In this document: positions 1 to 12,700 of the stretch, in pieces | How positions within the stretch are numbered: position 1 is the first letter of the stretch | How the letters are laid out: every line of letters starts with the position of its first letter | Assembly (NCBI GenBank): GCA_945859605.1 | Contig: OX243811.1 | Location: 58,938,044-59,002,043 of the forward strand | Origin: Lumbricus rubellus | Taxonomy: Eukaryota > Annelida > Clitellata > Crassiclitellata > Lumbricidae | Direction of reading: 5' to 3' | Length of the DNA stretch: 64,000 bases | The notes under the pieces: model-generated | Told to the model about the DNA's origin: nothing | Seen by the model: the letters and a program-made list of their open reading frames with translations, nothing else | Database searches by the model: none | Position numbers and translations under genes: made by a program

Positions 1-1508
1 ATGACTTCAATCTATTTTATTTTCTCTTTATTTCTATCTCCTTTCTACAGTAATGCCCCCATTGCCCAAACAACCTCCTCTAAGTTCCTTGGAGTTATAG
101 TTGATCAACACCTTACTTGGAAGGAACACATAATGGCGATTTCCAAAAAGATTGCAAAAAATATTGGGGTTTTACTTAGGATTAAGCACTGCCTTCCAAA
201 GTCCATTCTAAACAACCTATACTATTCACTCATTTTTCCATATCTCTCATATTGTAATATTTCTTGGTGCTCGAATTATCCCTCACGTCTTCATCATCTG
301 ATTACATTACAAAAACGAGCAATAAGAATAATCTGTGGTTCTCATTGGAGAGCTCACACTGCTCCCCTGTTCAAAAACAATAATTTGTTAACCTTACCTA
401 AGATAAATAAATTCCAGATTTGTTTATTCATGTTTCGTTTTCATTTACACTTATTGCCTATGTCTTTTAAACATTATTTTACTAAGGGCTCTGATATTCA
501 TGGTCATTTCACCAGGCACTCGCATTCATATAGAAGTGAATTTGCTCATTTAAGAATCAAGCAGTTCTCAATTAAATATTTGGGTCCTTCGCTATGGAAT
601 GGATTGCCTGGTGACCTTACTAGTTTACTGTCTTTTGGTCTGTTTAAAAACTCACTTAAACGATTTCTCCTGCTCAATTGATGAATTTGTATATTTGCCT
701 TGTTTGTCTAATTTAGAGCTATTAATATCACCTGTTTATACGCCTTGTTGAAATTATTATTATTTTACCATCACATGATGTATCTGTTATAACCATAAGG
801 TATTCTGATGAGTCCATCTGATCTGATGGGTTTAACTGGGTTATTTGTGATAATTAACCATGGCTATATTGTAGCATAACCAATGATGATAAATAATGTC
901 CCACTTGATATAGTTACGATGCTGGGTTTTTTCTGACTGGTAATAGGTCTGCTCAGTAATTTTCAAATATATAGTTACCAAGATGCTTATTGTGTTTTTC
1001 CTCTGGTTCCTTTGCCTCTATATGATTACTTCTATCTTACATGTGCTTAATGATTCAGGTTGCCATTACTGACTATTGTTTGTTGCTTATTTTTTTGGTT
1101 TTGCTTTGGGTTTTTTTTGTTTGTATTTTTTTTGTCTTTTGTTTTGTGGCTTGTTGCCAAAGGCTTTTTTGATCGTGTGATCTTATGCCACATTGATTTC
1201 TTTTCTGGTATTTTCTTTTTAAAAATTTCCATTTTTCTGTTTATATCTCTAACCTCACCATCTTGACTTACATGTTACGTTCAGGGGTTATCCAGGTTAG
1301 CGGGACCTGTCTCTTTTTGGATGACCCTTTCTGAGTGTTCACCGTTCATTCAATCAAGGTGTCCTGCGAACATTAATTTTTATTCATGTGTAGTCTAGTA
1401 TTTTTTCTTTGCAGTATACCTTGGTTTTGTTTGTTTGTTTGTCTCTTGTTCATTCTCAGAATAAACTGATTTGATTTGATTTGATTTGATTTGATTTGAT
1501 TTGATTTA
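1..1508 (+). mobile_element. Non-LTR retrotransposon (LINE) 3' part, cut by window edge
   Basis: The frame from base 1 to the TGA at 679-681 encodes the C-terminal part of a LINE reverse transcriptase: FLGVIVDQHLTWKEHI, then LQKRAIRIICGSHWRAHT, then a SLWNGLP segment. These are typical of the region after the polymerase palm in CR1/Jockey-like LINEs. The frame is open at the left edge, so the upstream domains lie outside the window. A 3' untranslated region of about 800 bp follows and ends in a (TTTGA)n tail at about 1468-1507, the kind of short tandem tail many LINEs carry. The clade is uncertain; a relative lies at 4500-5323. Confidence 0.8.
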
Positions 1509-1676
1509 CAGGCAATACACGAAAATCACCCCCGCAGGCTTAGGCACTAATATCCAGATAGGATAATTTTCCTTAATAAACTTACAAGCTTAAATAATAT
1601 TTTAATAGTCATAATTATTATGAGTAGGCCTACAACCAATGTTTGATTACGCGCATAACTACAGTTGTGAATCTCT

Positions 1677-1716
1677 TTATGTCTGTCTGTCTGTCTGTTT
1701 GTCTGTATGTCTGTCT
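1677..1716. repeat. (TGTC)n microsatellite
   Basis: Imperfect CTGT/TGTC tetranucleotide run in the gene A intron. A perfect hairpin follows at 1751-1783. Confidence 0.8.
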
Positions 1717-1750
1717 ATAGTCATCTCTGTTTTTGGCTGTGTTCTCTTGT

Positions 1751-1783
1751 TCCGCCCAACCATCACAACGATGGTTGGGCGGA
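1751..1783. repeat. Perfect 14-bp inverted repeat (hairpin)
   Basis: The arm TCCGCCCAACCATC (1751-1764) and its exact complement (1770-1783) surround a 5-base loop ACAAC. No ORF or element boundary explains it. Confidence 0.7.
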
Positions 1784-2071
1784 CCAAGAGGGCTTTGTGG
1801 CTTGGACTTTGAAACTCAAGTGAAATATGTGTACATGTATAGGCAACATGGCTGTGCTCATGCTTACCATCAATCTAGTGGAGTCAAAGAAATCAACCGT
1901 ACAGCCGATACGTCGTATAGGTCCATCTGTGTGTAACTAAAAGAATGAACTGTGCACGTTAAATTTATCATTTCAAAATAGTAATTTCCTATCTTTCATG
2001 GCATTAAACTTCATTAGTTATTAAATATTACGTTCAGGACAAAGTTTTGAATTGCCATGCGACATTTTCAG

Positions 2072-5000
2072 CTTGTCCAGTCGGTTATTTCGGAGGTGGT
2101 TGCATGTCTCGGTGCAACTGTAAGAACGAGCAAAACTGCACTTGTGCAAATTGCACTTGTTCGTCAGGATGTAAATCTGGATGGATGGGAGACCGTTGCG
2201 AATTCAGAAGTATGTCTAAATTTTATCAGTATTATTTTCTATTACTCCTACCACTTTCAGACGTTATTTTTATTGAATATTATAATTATGACTTTTGTAG
2301 CGCATGATTAGGGCCAACATACCACACTGTAGGCCTATAACATTGACTCTCTTGACGTAAGTTTTTTTTACAATATTGCAAGAAATAATCTGCTATTTTT
2401 TGTTAGTTGGTGAAAGCTTTATCAATTATATAATGAACCAGAAGTAGGCCTAACAATACTGAACTGTTTTGCTTTTGTAAATATTTTTTTGATGCATCTG
2501 TCTGTAGGGTGACCGTACAAAATGGTAGCGGACAAAATGGTACGGACAAAATGGTATGGACAAAATGGTATTGGGGCAAAATGGTATTGGACAAAATGGT
2601 ACGGACAAAATGGCACGGACAAAATGGTATGGACAAAATGGTATGGGACAAAATGGTACTAGGACAAAATGGTACGGACAAAATGGTGCGGACAAAATGG
2701 TATGGACAAAATGGTAGCGGATAAAGTGGTACTAGGACAAAATGGTACGGACAAAATGGCGCGGACAAAATGGTATGGACAAAATGGTATGGACAAAATG
2801 GCATGGACAAAATGGTATGGACAAAATGGTATGGTCAAAATGGTATGGACAAAATGGCACGGACAAATTGGTATGGACAAAATGGTACTTGGAGATAAAG
2901 ATTCTTAGAGACTTAGACTGAAACCATTTCAGACATTTAAAAAATATATGTTGCGGTCCTTCAAAAAACCAACTCATTAACTATTCTCTATCTATCCCTC
3001 TCTATCACTCTCTCCCCTTCCTCTGTCTCTATACAATATAATTATATATTATGTAATTCTAATCAGAAGGGTTTAAATTAGTGTGACATGGGGCGCAAGC
3101 TAAGCCGTTGGTCCAGACACGCGAGGCTCGTGCCTAGTGCCCCACGCAACAGGGGGGCTGAGGCGACCCATTGTAGCAGTCAGCAGTATACTACTAAACT
3201 ATAATTGTAAAAATGACCCATATGCACATTGCCAATAGAAGGCACGAATGCACAACTCTATATCTGAGACTGACAGATTGAGGCGGAAGTCGGGTTACGT
3301 TCAGTGTTCAATCTAGGCATCTCCCGAGCGGGTATCTCCAACCATATGTGACTATCCAAAATATGATACCAAATAATAAGAGTTTTTAGTTTCTATTTAG
3401 ATAATTCTATTACACGAACTCTAATAATATACCGTGACGTTATTTATTAAATTATATGATGGTGACAGTCTGACAGAATGGTTTCAGAAGAGTGGACCTT
3501 GCGAAAACCCGTGTAATAGATATTCAACTCTAAATTAAGCAGTAGGCTACCGGGGTGCATGTTTCCAATTTGTACATGGTGGCTGCAACCGCAGGGTTTT
3601 CAGCCAATTACGTGTCATGATAGGGGAATACAATGTGGAAGAGGCGAATACCATAAGGGGGAGAAGGTAGTTGGTGTTAGCAGTTATTGGTGAAGCTGTA
3701 GGCTATTAGCTTTGGTGAAGCTGTAGGTTATTAGCTTCACCAACAACTGCTAAAGAACCAACGCAAAAATCTTAAGAATGCAATGACGACACTAACCCTA
3801 ACACTAACCCTAACCGACCCTCACGATGCAAAAATCTTAAGAATCTAATGACGACACTAACCCTAACACTAACCCTAACCGACCCTCACGATGCGAAACG
3901 TTTCCCTATACGCGAACGACACCTAGGTCTTCTATGTTATAGCCATGCTTAAATTTAACGATAAAGAGCGCTAAAGTGAAACATAATTACCTGTGCAAAA
4001 TGGTCTTCCATACGTAGGGTCATTTGTAAGAAAGTTTAAACGTTTTACATTGCAACTCGTCTAAAATCGTCAGAGCCTGCCAACACACACGTGTTGTTTA
4101 CAGTTTACGAAGGGATGGGCCAGACATTGTACTCGACAACCTCCTCCCCCTACGGTCTTCGCCTCTTCCACATTGTATTCCCCTATGTGATTGGCTGGTT
4201 GCAGCTCGAATGTACAAATTGGAAATAAGCTACCGGGGTAAGTTGAAAATCGGAGCAGGTCGCATCAGGGTCGTGGGATTCACAGATCTACAGTAGACAG
4301 GCCCTAATAGAAATAAAGATGTAGAACATTCCAACGAACTTTGGAAGGTCACAGGCCAAAAAATTTCAGATAAAATTTTTCCTTTGCCGCGACCTATTCA
4401 GTCAGCACAGTTTTGCGGTCGTAATATAGGCCTATGTCATAAGCTATACACGAGCAATTCAATCCCATTTTATCCGTGCCACTTTCTCCATACATGGTGT
4501 CTTCTGTGTCTTCTCATTGTGGGCATCTGCATATATGTCAAACCTCTCGAATATTCTTATCCTCCAAAAACGGGCAGTACGATTTGTTGCAAAAATCCAT
4601 TAGGGAGCCCACACAAAAGCAGAATTCTTAGGTCTAAAAATACTACAGCCAGGTCAAATAAGGCAATTACAGATTGGAATATTTATGTATCGATATACCC
4701 ATAATCAACTACCAGAGCTCTACCTATAGAGATTATTAAATTTCAAATTCAGCGCTGATATTCGAGAGCGTTGCTTAAGAAATACTAACTCTTTTTATGT
4801 TCCCTTTGCCCGCACTAGTACAAGGCTTACATCTATAAAATGTAGGCCTATTGGACCAAGAACATAGAATAGTATTCCTCTTGATATTCGCTCCCTGCCG
4901 TATCTTCGTCTATTCAAACGGGAGTTTTCTGCCTACATCCAACAAGGAATGTAAACCTCTAGCAATCTGGGGAAATACTGTTAATACACCTTCATTTTGG

Positions 5001-8000
5001 AGTGTGCATTTTTTCTGTGCATTTGTTTCCGTGTAGGCCTATGTGACTGCACTAACTTTATTTCACTCTCCTAACTCACCTTTTTTGTTTTGTATATATT
5101 ATGCTAGTTAAGAATTTCTTGTTCATAAAGCTGCTTTATTTTCCAGTCGGCCGTGCTGCTTATTTCTACCTTAATTTTTCTCAGATGGCCCTGGCTAACG
5201 GGACCTTTGGCCCCTTTTGAGTCCTCTGGGTGAGCCGACATATTAGATAACTGATGTATATAGGGCCTACTATCTGTAATGAATGAGATGGTTGCCGAAT
5301 AAAAATGCTATGTTATGTTATGTCTGATATCATTTTCTCTAAGTACCGTTTTGTCCATACCATTTTGTCCATGCCATTTTGTCCATGCCATTTTGTCCAT
5401 ACCATTTTGTCCATACCATTTTGTCCGCGCCATTTTGTCCGTACCATTTTGTCCTAGTACCATTTTATCCGCTACCATTTTGTCCATACCATTTTGTCCG
5501 CACCATTTTGTCCGTACCATTTTGTCTTAGTACCATTTTGTCCCATACCATTTTGTCCATACCATTTTGTCCGTGCCATTTTGTCCGTACCATTTTGTCC
5601 AATACCATTTTGTTCCAATACCATTTTGTCCATACCATTTTGTCCGTACCATTTTGTCCGCTACCATTTTGTCCTAGAACCGTCTGTAGTTAAGTAGTTA
5701 AGGACAAGCAATGCTTGCTTAAGTTTGTTCTCACTGAATGTTTTGAGAATAGCCTATAATGCTCTCCTCAGCTGACATTTTAAAATGCTGCACGTCATGA
5801 AGTATAGTAAGGTGCACGAGTGGCCTTATCCTGCAAGACTGTGGTCTCTTTTTGGCTTTCCTTTTTGCAGTCATTAGACGTTTTAGCCGCTAATTTTATG
5901 TGTTCCGCTTTTTGATCAGTTGATCATTGCAGTTGTTTGTCGCTCTTTCACTTTTCTATACTCTAAGTCTGAGGTATGAGTAGCAAAAATTCATTGATAG
6001 TTCAATTTTCAAAGTTAATACACCTATAGTGTAATAGTGGCATATTGTTTCAAAGATTGCAGTGAGAACAACGGAAACTGTTCAGTAAACGAGACATGTG
6101 TCACAATTGATCTGAACTTTGCATCTATAACACGATGTAGCTGCAAACAAGGATATCAAAAGAGGCGATTGTGGGACGAATGCACAGGTTGGCGACAACA
6201 AACACGATCTTCTCTGTGGAGTTCTTGACATAAGGGCGAATAATATTTTAGCGGTGGTCGATCGGCAGTAGGCCTACTGTGTATTCTTTCGCAGTAAAGT
6301 ATCTCGATTGAAATTTTTAAAGAACAGGACATAGTAATTATATTTAGTGTCAATACTGTGTTGTTAGCCTACTTATTTTAAAGATGTCTGTGAGTTTTTT
6401 CTTCTTCTCTTGTCCATTATCTGCATCGCGTTTTCGAATAATGTAGGCCTACGTCAGTGATTCCCTAGGGCCTAGTGACCCTAGTCATTCCGACCAAAAT
6501 CAGTTTTAAAATAAAAGTTATTATCCTGTTACCTACTATGTTCCTATAGCTTATATATAGTAGGCTACAAATGTTTGTGAAAAGCCTTAATTCACATTTT
6601 CATTCATCTCTCTAAGCAAGTAAATATAGTGATGTTGCTATATCAGTAGACCTAATAAGTCGGTAAGCTTATCAACTCTTTCTTGTAACAAGAATTGAAG
6701 TTAGGCCTAGGTGTGAAAAAGTAATTTATTGTGAATACTAAGCCGTTACTTGATTACTGTTCTTTTAACTCCAGATTTAGACGAGTGCAGCCTTGACATG
6801 TGCGACTCTAATACTACGAGCTGCAACAATACCATTGGCAATTTCACCTGCAACTGTCGACCTGGATATGAACGAATAAATTCGACACACTGCAGAGGTG
6901 GGCATGCGTAACACCAACGAAAATTCTTTGGTTTATCAGCGGAAGCGGTTTTGTCGAATTTCAAGCCTATAATATTATTATTATTATTAGGTCTATGTCT
7001 GTTAAGCCTAATAATATTAATAGGGGCCTACACAGGACATGCGTTATATTTGGGGGTAGAACCTGGTGGCCTATAGCTGGGTTTGTTCCAATGTCATTTT
7101 TTGTGACAATGGAGCAATGTAGAGGACCTAGAGGTGCTTAATTCCGACCGAAATTAGTTTATAAATTAATGATCCAGCGAACTGTTACAATGGAGGGAAT
7201 GGACCCAAACTCATACGGAATTTAACCGTTTTCATTTGCAGCGGAAGTTTATTGTATCGTAATGTATTGTATCTGACCATTTATAAAGCGCTTCTCTCAG
7301 CAACAGTCTTTTAGAAGCGCTCCCAGTGCGTGCAACCTCGAGAGAAAAGGCAAGTTTTTAAGGCACGAGAAATGAGGAAAGACTACTACCAGAGAGGATT
7401 GCAGAGAGAACTGTTGTTAGATATAGATCTATTCCATAGGAAGGGACCACCGAATGATAAAGGATAAAGTCTAAATGTCTATTAAATATCTTGATTCATG
7501 TTTTCCCATTAAAAACATTAGGGTATCATTGAGGTCTGCCAGGGTCCAAAATAAAACTGACGTTGCTACCATTAGCCTACCTTTATCGCCTGTCATTAGT
7601 CTTTCATCCAGCAATAATTGAACCTTTGGCTCGATTAATAAATTATTGTGCAAGCAAAAACAATGTGTTGGCTATTTCAACTTGCAGATATAGACGAGTG
7701 CATCGTTGGTAGGCCTATGTGCGACCTTGATACTACGAACTGCATCAATACCATTGGTAACTTCACTTGCAACTGTCGACCTGGATATGAACGTGACAAT
7801 ACAACACATTGCAAAGGTAGACATAATTATGAAAGCTAATAATCATATTTAGGCTAATGCCTATCACTTTATCATAAATAGCGATTTTCACAGGCTTTTC
7901 TGTGAGTGTTGTGCTTGATTTTGCGCAGCGGAGAAAATCTAAATAATTACGAAAACTTGCATTGGACTATGTAGGCAGAGTAGGAAAACATAGGCTACGA

Positions 8001-9753
8001 CGCTACATCATTGTGCTCCTTCTGTCAATGCAATATTAGTGACAGTTTTGTTTCGGGATTGAGTTGCAAGAGTTAAGCCCCACAGGTCAACCTCATGTCA
8101 GCAACCCAAGCCACTTGAGGTCTTGGCTACTACTTAGAATTCTAGTAGCATGCAAGATTGCAAGTAGCCTATTATATAACTATAATTAAAACTTCAACAC
8201 GATTATACAACATAGCAATAATTGCAATAATTATTTCGTTTCATATCTTACTCAACTCCTCTGCATTATTTTGTTTTCTTGCTTAGGTCTGTTTCAAATA
8301 ATGACGCATATGTCTTTTCAGATATTGACGAATGCAAACTAAATTCGACACTATGCAATGGCACTAAAAGAGAATACTGCAGTAATACCATTGGGAGCTA
8401 TCACTGTCTCTGCAATACTGGATATAGCAGAAGTGAAATAAGCCATACATGTGAAGGTACTTTCAGATTGAGTCGTAACCGTTCTTAGATCTATCTTCTT
8501 CACACAATACAGTTTTCGCAGTAGGCCTATTATACATGTAGTTGAAAAACAGTAGGCCATAGTATAGGCTAAAGGTTTTCCTACTCTGAGGTTTTAATTA
8601 CGAGTTCCTAATATATGTATAGGCTAAATCATTTCGGAAGACGACACGTGAGTGAGAACTTAGAAGTGAAGTTTTTAGGGTATCAATGTCTGATTGCAGT
8701 ACACCACACCAACCTCGGCTTATTCAAGACACTTGCAGCATAGTCCTGTTCATTTGTCAAGTACCTACTGGCCATTAATTTTGGCATTTGTATCGCACTT
8801 TCTCTAAAACTGTGGAATTCGTTTCCATTTCTTAATTGACTTGAAATTAGGCTACCTCCGATTGAAGCGCTGAGTTAAAAGTTATTGTGTTGGACAGCCT
8901 ACATCTAAAAGTAGGCCTACAACTAAGTTAAATTTACAAATCCAGCGTTTTGACAGCGTAATCGTAATCTCCAATTTAATGTCTAGAGCGCCACTCGAAA
9001 GTCAAGCGCAGAGTAGGCTATAACAGCTTATTCAATAGATTTTGAAGAGGCGCTATATAAGTTTTCGGAATGAAAGAATGAATGAAAGATTGGACGTCAT
9101 CCATTGTGAAGTTAAGTTTTGCATGCACAGTGTGAGCCTACTTCGTATTCGTAATCTCGAGATTTCTACAGCGCCCATTAAATTAAAGCGAAGTCGCTGA
9201 ACCAGCTTATTCACAGGCGCTTAATCAAAATAAAATGTATAGACCTATAGGTCATACTTGCAAGTACAATGTGTTTTTGATGATCTCCAGATGAAGATGA
9301 GTGTGCGCTTGGTCGCTGTGACAAAACATCTACTTTGTGCAACAACACGATTGGTAACTTCACCTGCAATTGCCTGTCTGGATACGAATTCTACAATGCT
9401 ACAGCTTGTCACGGTAGGAATTGCGCGGTTCTGCACCTTTAGATTGCAGCTTTAGAAAAAACAGTTAGTGCATGAGATTAGGCATTAGGCCTAGGTCTAT
9501 AATTATGTAAAATCCAGAAATAAATATACACAATTTATATTAGCTTGGATTGCATTGACTATTGACTATGCATATATTATTTCCAATGGCGTGTATACTG
9601 TATAACTATTCATAATTATTGTGACAGATACAGACGAGTGCAGTCAAAGTGAAATCTGCGAGAATGCAACTTCAACTTGCCAAAACACAATTGGAGGTTT
9701 CGAGTGTAGTTGCTTTGACGGATATGAGCCACACAACGAAACCAGCTGCAAAC
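2072..9753 (+). CDS. Gene A ectodomain exons: laminin-EGF, EGF and five Ca-binding EGFs
   Basis: Exon 2072-2209 encodes an eight-Cys laminin/MEGF-type EGF ending CKSGWMGDRC. Exon 6056-6187 encodes a six-Cys EGF. Five phase 1-1 exons each start with the calcium-binding signature D-x-D-E-C: 6775 (DLDEC), 7688 (DIDEC), 8322 (DIDEC), 9291 (DEDEC) and 9628 (DTDEC). Most carry the C-x-N-T-x-G-x-F/Y-x-C-x-C pattern linked to Asn hydroxylation and calcium binding. Exons 6775 and 7688 encode almost the same protein after the second Cys (both contain NTIGNFTCNCRPGYER), which points to recent exon duplication. NxT/S sites are frequent, as expected for a glycosylated extracellular stalk. Confidence 0.9.
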
Positions 9754-12700
9754 GTAACGGTTACCTTCATCACATAGAGCCTAATGTGTCATATGATGTC
9801 AAGGATTAAAAAATGCTTCACATAAACGAACAAAATAACACAGCCAATTGAAGTTGCTCTTTTTAACCGCTACTTGATTTCAAATACCGTTCACATTATA
9901 TCGTAACAAAACTGGCAAGGATTTAATCCAATTTGTCTGTAATATTAAGCAACGGCTCTGTAGGCTAGAGTGTAGCAATAGGAAATTACGCAACTTCTTG
10001 ACTTCAATTGGCTTTCTCACTGTTGGCCTATAAGCCTAATGCATGCCTCTTTGTGTTGCAGTATCTTGCCGTCTCTTATCTTTCCTTATCAATCTTGCTT
10101 ATGCTCATTACAGTTACATTACGTAGATTCATAGACTTCACCTCACTTCGCTTTGTTTCAAGTTGGTTTATGCAAGATAGGCCTATCTAACAAATCTCCA
10201 GATTAGCAGATATAATTGAAATATGATAATTAATTTGCAGCTACTACTAGGCCTATTCCTAGCACTACTACTGCTAATAAATAGGCTAATAATTGTTATA
10301 GGTTCAAATATGATTAGGCATATAGCCTACCCAGTATCATTATCTTCATCATCATCGCCATCAGCATTAGAGGATTAACAGACCATAATATTATAGACCT
10401 AGTCAGTGTCGTCATCATCGGAAGATTAACGACCCTTGAGCTGATTTAGGCCTATAGTTTAATCTACTGCAAAAATGTTCAAATTACGTAGCGATATTGC
10501 ATTTGCTGGCATTATTTTATAGCTCAGGGCAATTGCACTGCCAGGAGTAGGCTAAATATCGACGAAGATTCAAATTACCGTACTCTAGTCCTACTTATTC
10601 ATGTGAACCTATACACTTTTCAAGGCAAATTAATGTCGTTGTGGTGAATACCCGAAACTCTTGCTAATTTGTTATTTCATTAATTATTTTAAGCAAAAAC
10701 AGAAAGTAGCGCACGAATGTCGCAAAATGCTGGGCAGATTGCAGGAGCTGTGATCGGATCAATTGTTGGAGTAATTCTAATTCTGATCGTACTGCTTCTG
10801 CTACTGAGATACTGGAGGTAGGCAATACTAGTCTTATGCTGCTACAGTGCTACCTAAAGTAAACTGTAGTGTGCGGTTTATAATCGGCCGGCAAAAGTTA
10901 CGATATCGAAACTGCAGTTTACTGGTTGCATGTTGTGTTAATGTAAGCTATCGATAAACTTTGCTTTGCCTATAGATACCGATTAGCATAGGCTACATTT
11001 GGCGAGAGCATGTCTAAAAGTGCTAAAATTACAGGATAGGCAGGTCTACCGACTGCATCAACATGGCATTCTAAGGCAAAGAATATTGGTAGCTTAATTT
11101 GGTTCTTCAGCTTTCGTTCGTGAGTTGGTTTGATTGAGTAGCGTACATTTTCTTTGTCTGTTAGTTAGATAAAAAAACTAAAGTTTCTGCAATTTGTTTT
11201 TATAGGCAGAATCGTAAAAATAAACCTCAAAACGATATTGCCGAAAATGTTCGAGGCACATCAACAGGCAAGTTATTATGCATTTTTGTTTTTGTCTCGG
11301 CATGAACATTGAACAGTTGTCTGTGATAAAAAATAAAATGCTTCTTTCGGTAAAAGCATCAGTTATTGCAGGATGGTGTAAGAAGATGCAATAAATCGCC
11401 ATTTCATTTCGCACATGTGCTGCAATATATTCCTGCACCTTATAACCTACACAGCTTTCACACATAATATGAGTATAATATATAATTTATCATATTCGTT
11501 CTCGCGACGAAAGCCAAAACGGGTGATTTGGCCTTTCGGGTGGCTGGCTCAAGCGCACGAACCAGTCTACCAGCACCATTGCAAGAAACAAAACCTTTTT
11601 AAGCGGCACTTTCTATCGAACAGTTTTACTCTTAGCATTTACAGTTGACTGCATTATGCGTAAGACTTAAAGAGCATCAAAATAATATTCCAGTAACATT
11701 TATGTTTGCTTGAGAATTGCGTCGCTAAGTCTCTGGCAATAATAATGTTTGCAGATAACTTGCTGCGTGGCGATAAAGTGGCAAGTCTTTACAGCGTCAT
11801 TTACACCATACCATCATCATCATCGACTAACAATGCCTTAAATACAATACGCAGTAAGCTGGCCGACCCTGACAAGCTGAAGGCAGAATTTGAGGTAAGA
11901 TGCTAACGCATAGCATTGATTGGCCTACTTCTTGGTGTGAAAAACGTAGGCCTATATAGGCCTATCGGATTCCATCAATTAAGGTTCTTCTAGTTTACTG
12001 TATTCCTACCTATTTGAATTACTCTGCCAGTCGTTATTTATGACTTTCTGTTAGACCCCTATTCACAATTGTTACTGGAGAGCCATGTAAGCGGGATTCT
12101 TCATCCCCTTTGGTCTTCCCTCTCTGGTAATTACCAATACCAATGCTTATTACTAGAGTACACTGACCTTTAGATCTAATTTTGATGTCTTTGTTACGGG
12201 AAATAAATTGTGTTTTTTTCGATTTTATTTTGTTGTGGAATTTAAAGAGTGACGCCAGATAAAAGACTGAGAAATCAAGCATTGCATGTAATTCAGAGAT
12301 TCTTTATAATTATTATTAACTTCAGCAATTTAAAATAAGTAACATATGACATGTTTCTCCAAATTCTCACTGAATGTTTGAGTGTGAAGTTACTGTGATT
12401 TTGGAACAAGCGTGGCTTAATGCAGTTCAGCTGGGACCAATGGTTTCTATTACGCAGACGAATTTTTTAAAAGACGGATACAGTGAACATTAGAGTCACC
12501 TGTTTCAATTGCACTAAACCCCCAACACCTGATTTCGCTGAGCTAGCCGCTAGCGGGTTACAATGTAGCGTTACAGCATAAAGCGATAATTAGACCTACT
12601 GAGCTTTCACTTAGAAACAACCTTCGTTTTATGTATCTCGCCTACGTCGTAATAGGATTCATGACATTAGCTCATGATTGATCTTGGCTGGACGGACTCG

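Larger units (their letters stand above)
2508..5681. mobile_element. TIR transposon with minisatellite ends, 8-bp TSD GTCTGTAG
   Basis: Both ends are about 340-370 bp of a 14-16-bp repeat with the core GGACAAAATGG. The right array (5343-5681) is the reverse complement of the left one (2508-2887). The order of variant units (GCGG, ACGG, ATGG, ATTGG, ACTAGG and so on) is the same in both, so these are terminal inverted repeats and not two independent arrays. The element starts GGT and ends ACC, and GTCTGTAG lies directly outside both ends (2500-2507, 5682-5689). I see no transposase, so it looks non-autonomous. It carries a nested foldback element and a LINE fragment. Eight-base TSDs occur in hAT, P and some other superfamilies; I cannot assign it. 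Confidence 0.8.

Noticed and set aside
1047..1266. ORFs of Lys/Asn or Phe/Leu runs
   Set aside because: Low-complexity T-rich LINE 3' untranslated sequence.
2511..2887. Regular short repeats resembling a CRISPR array
   Set aside because: Units are contiguous with no unique spacers, and the context is an animal genome.
2403..2977. Several overlapping ORFs with repeated PFCPYHFV or QNGTDKM peptides, on both strands
   Set aside because: They are translations of the 14-bp minisatellite in the transposon ends; the same occurs at 5308-5697.
3780..3880. CTAACCCTAA repeats as a true telomere
   Set aside because: Only a few degenerate units in a tandem 65-bp repeat inside a transposon.
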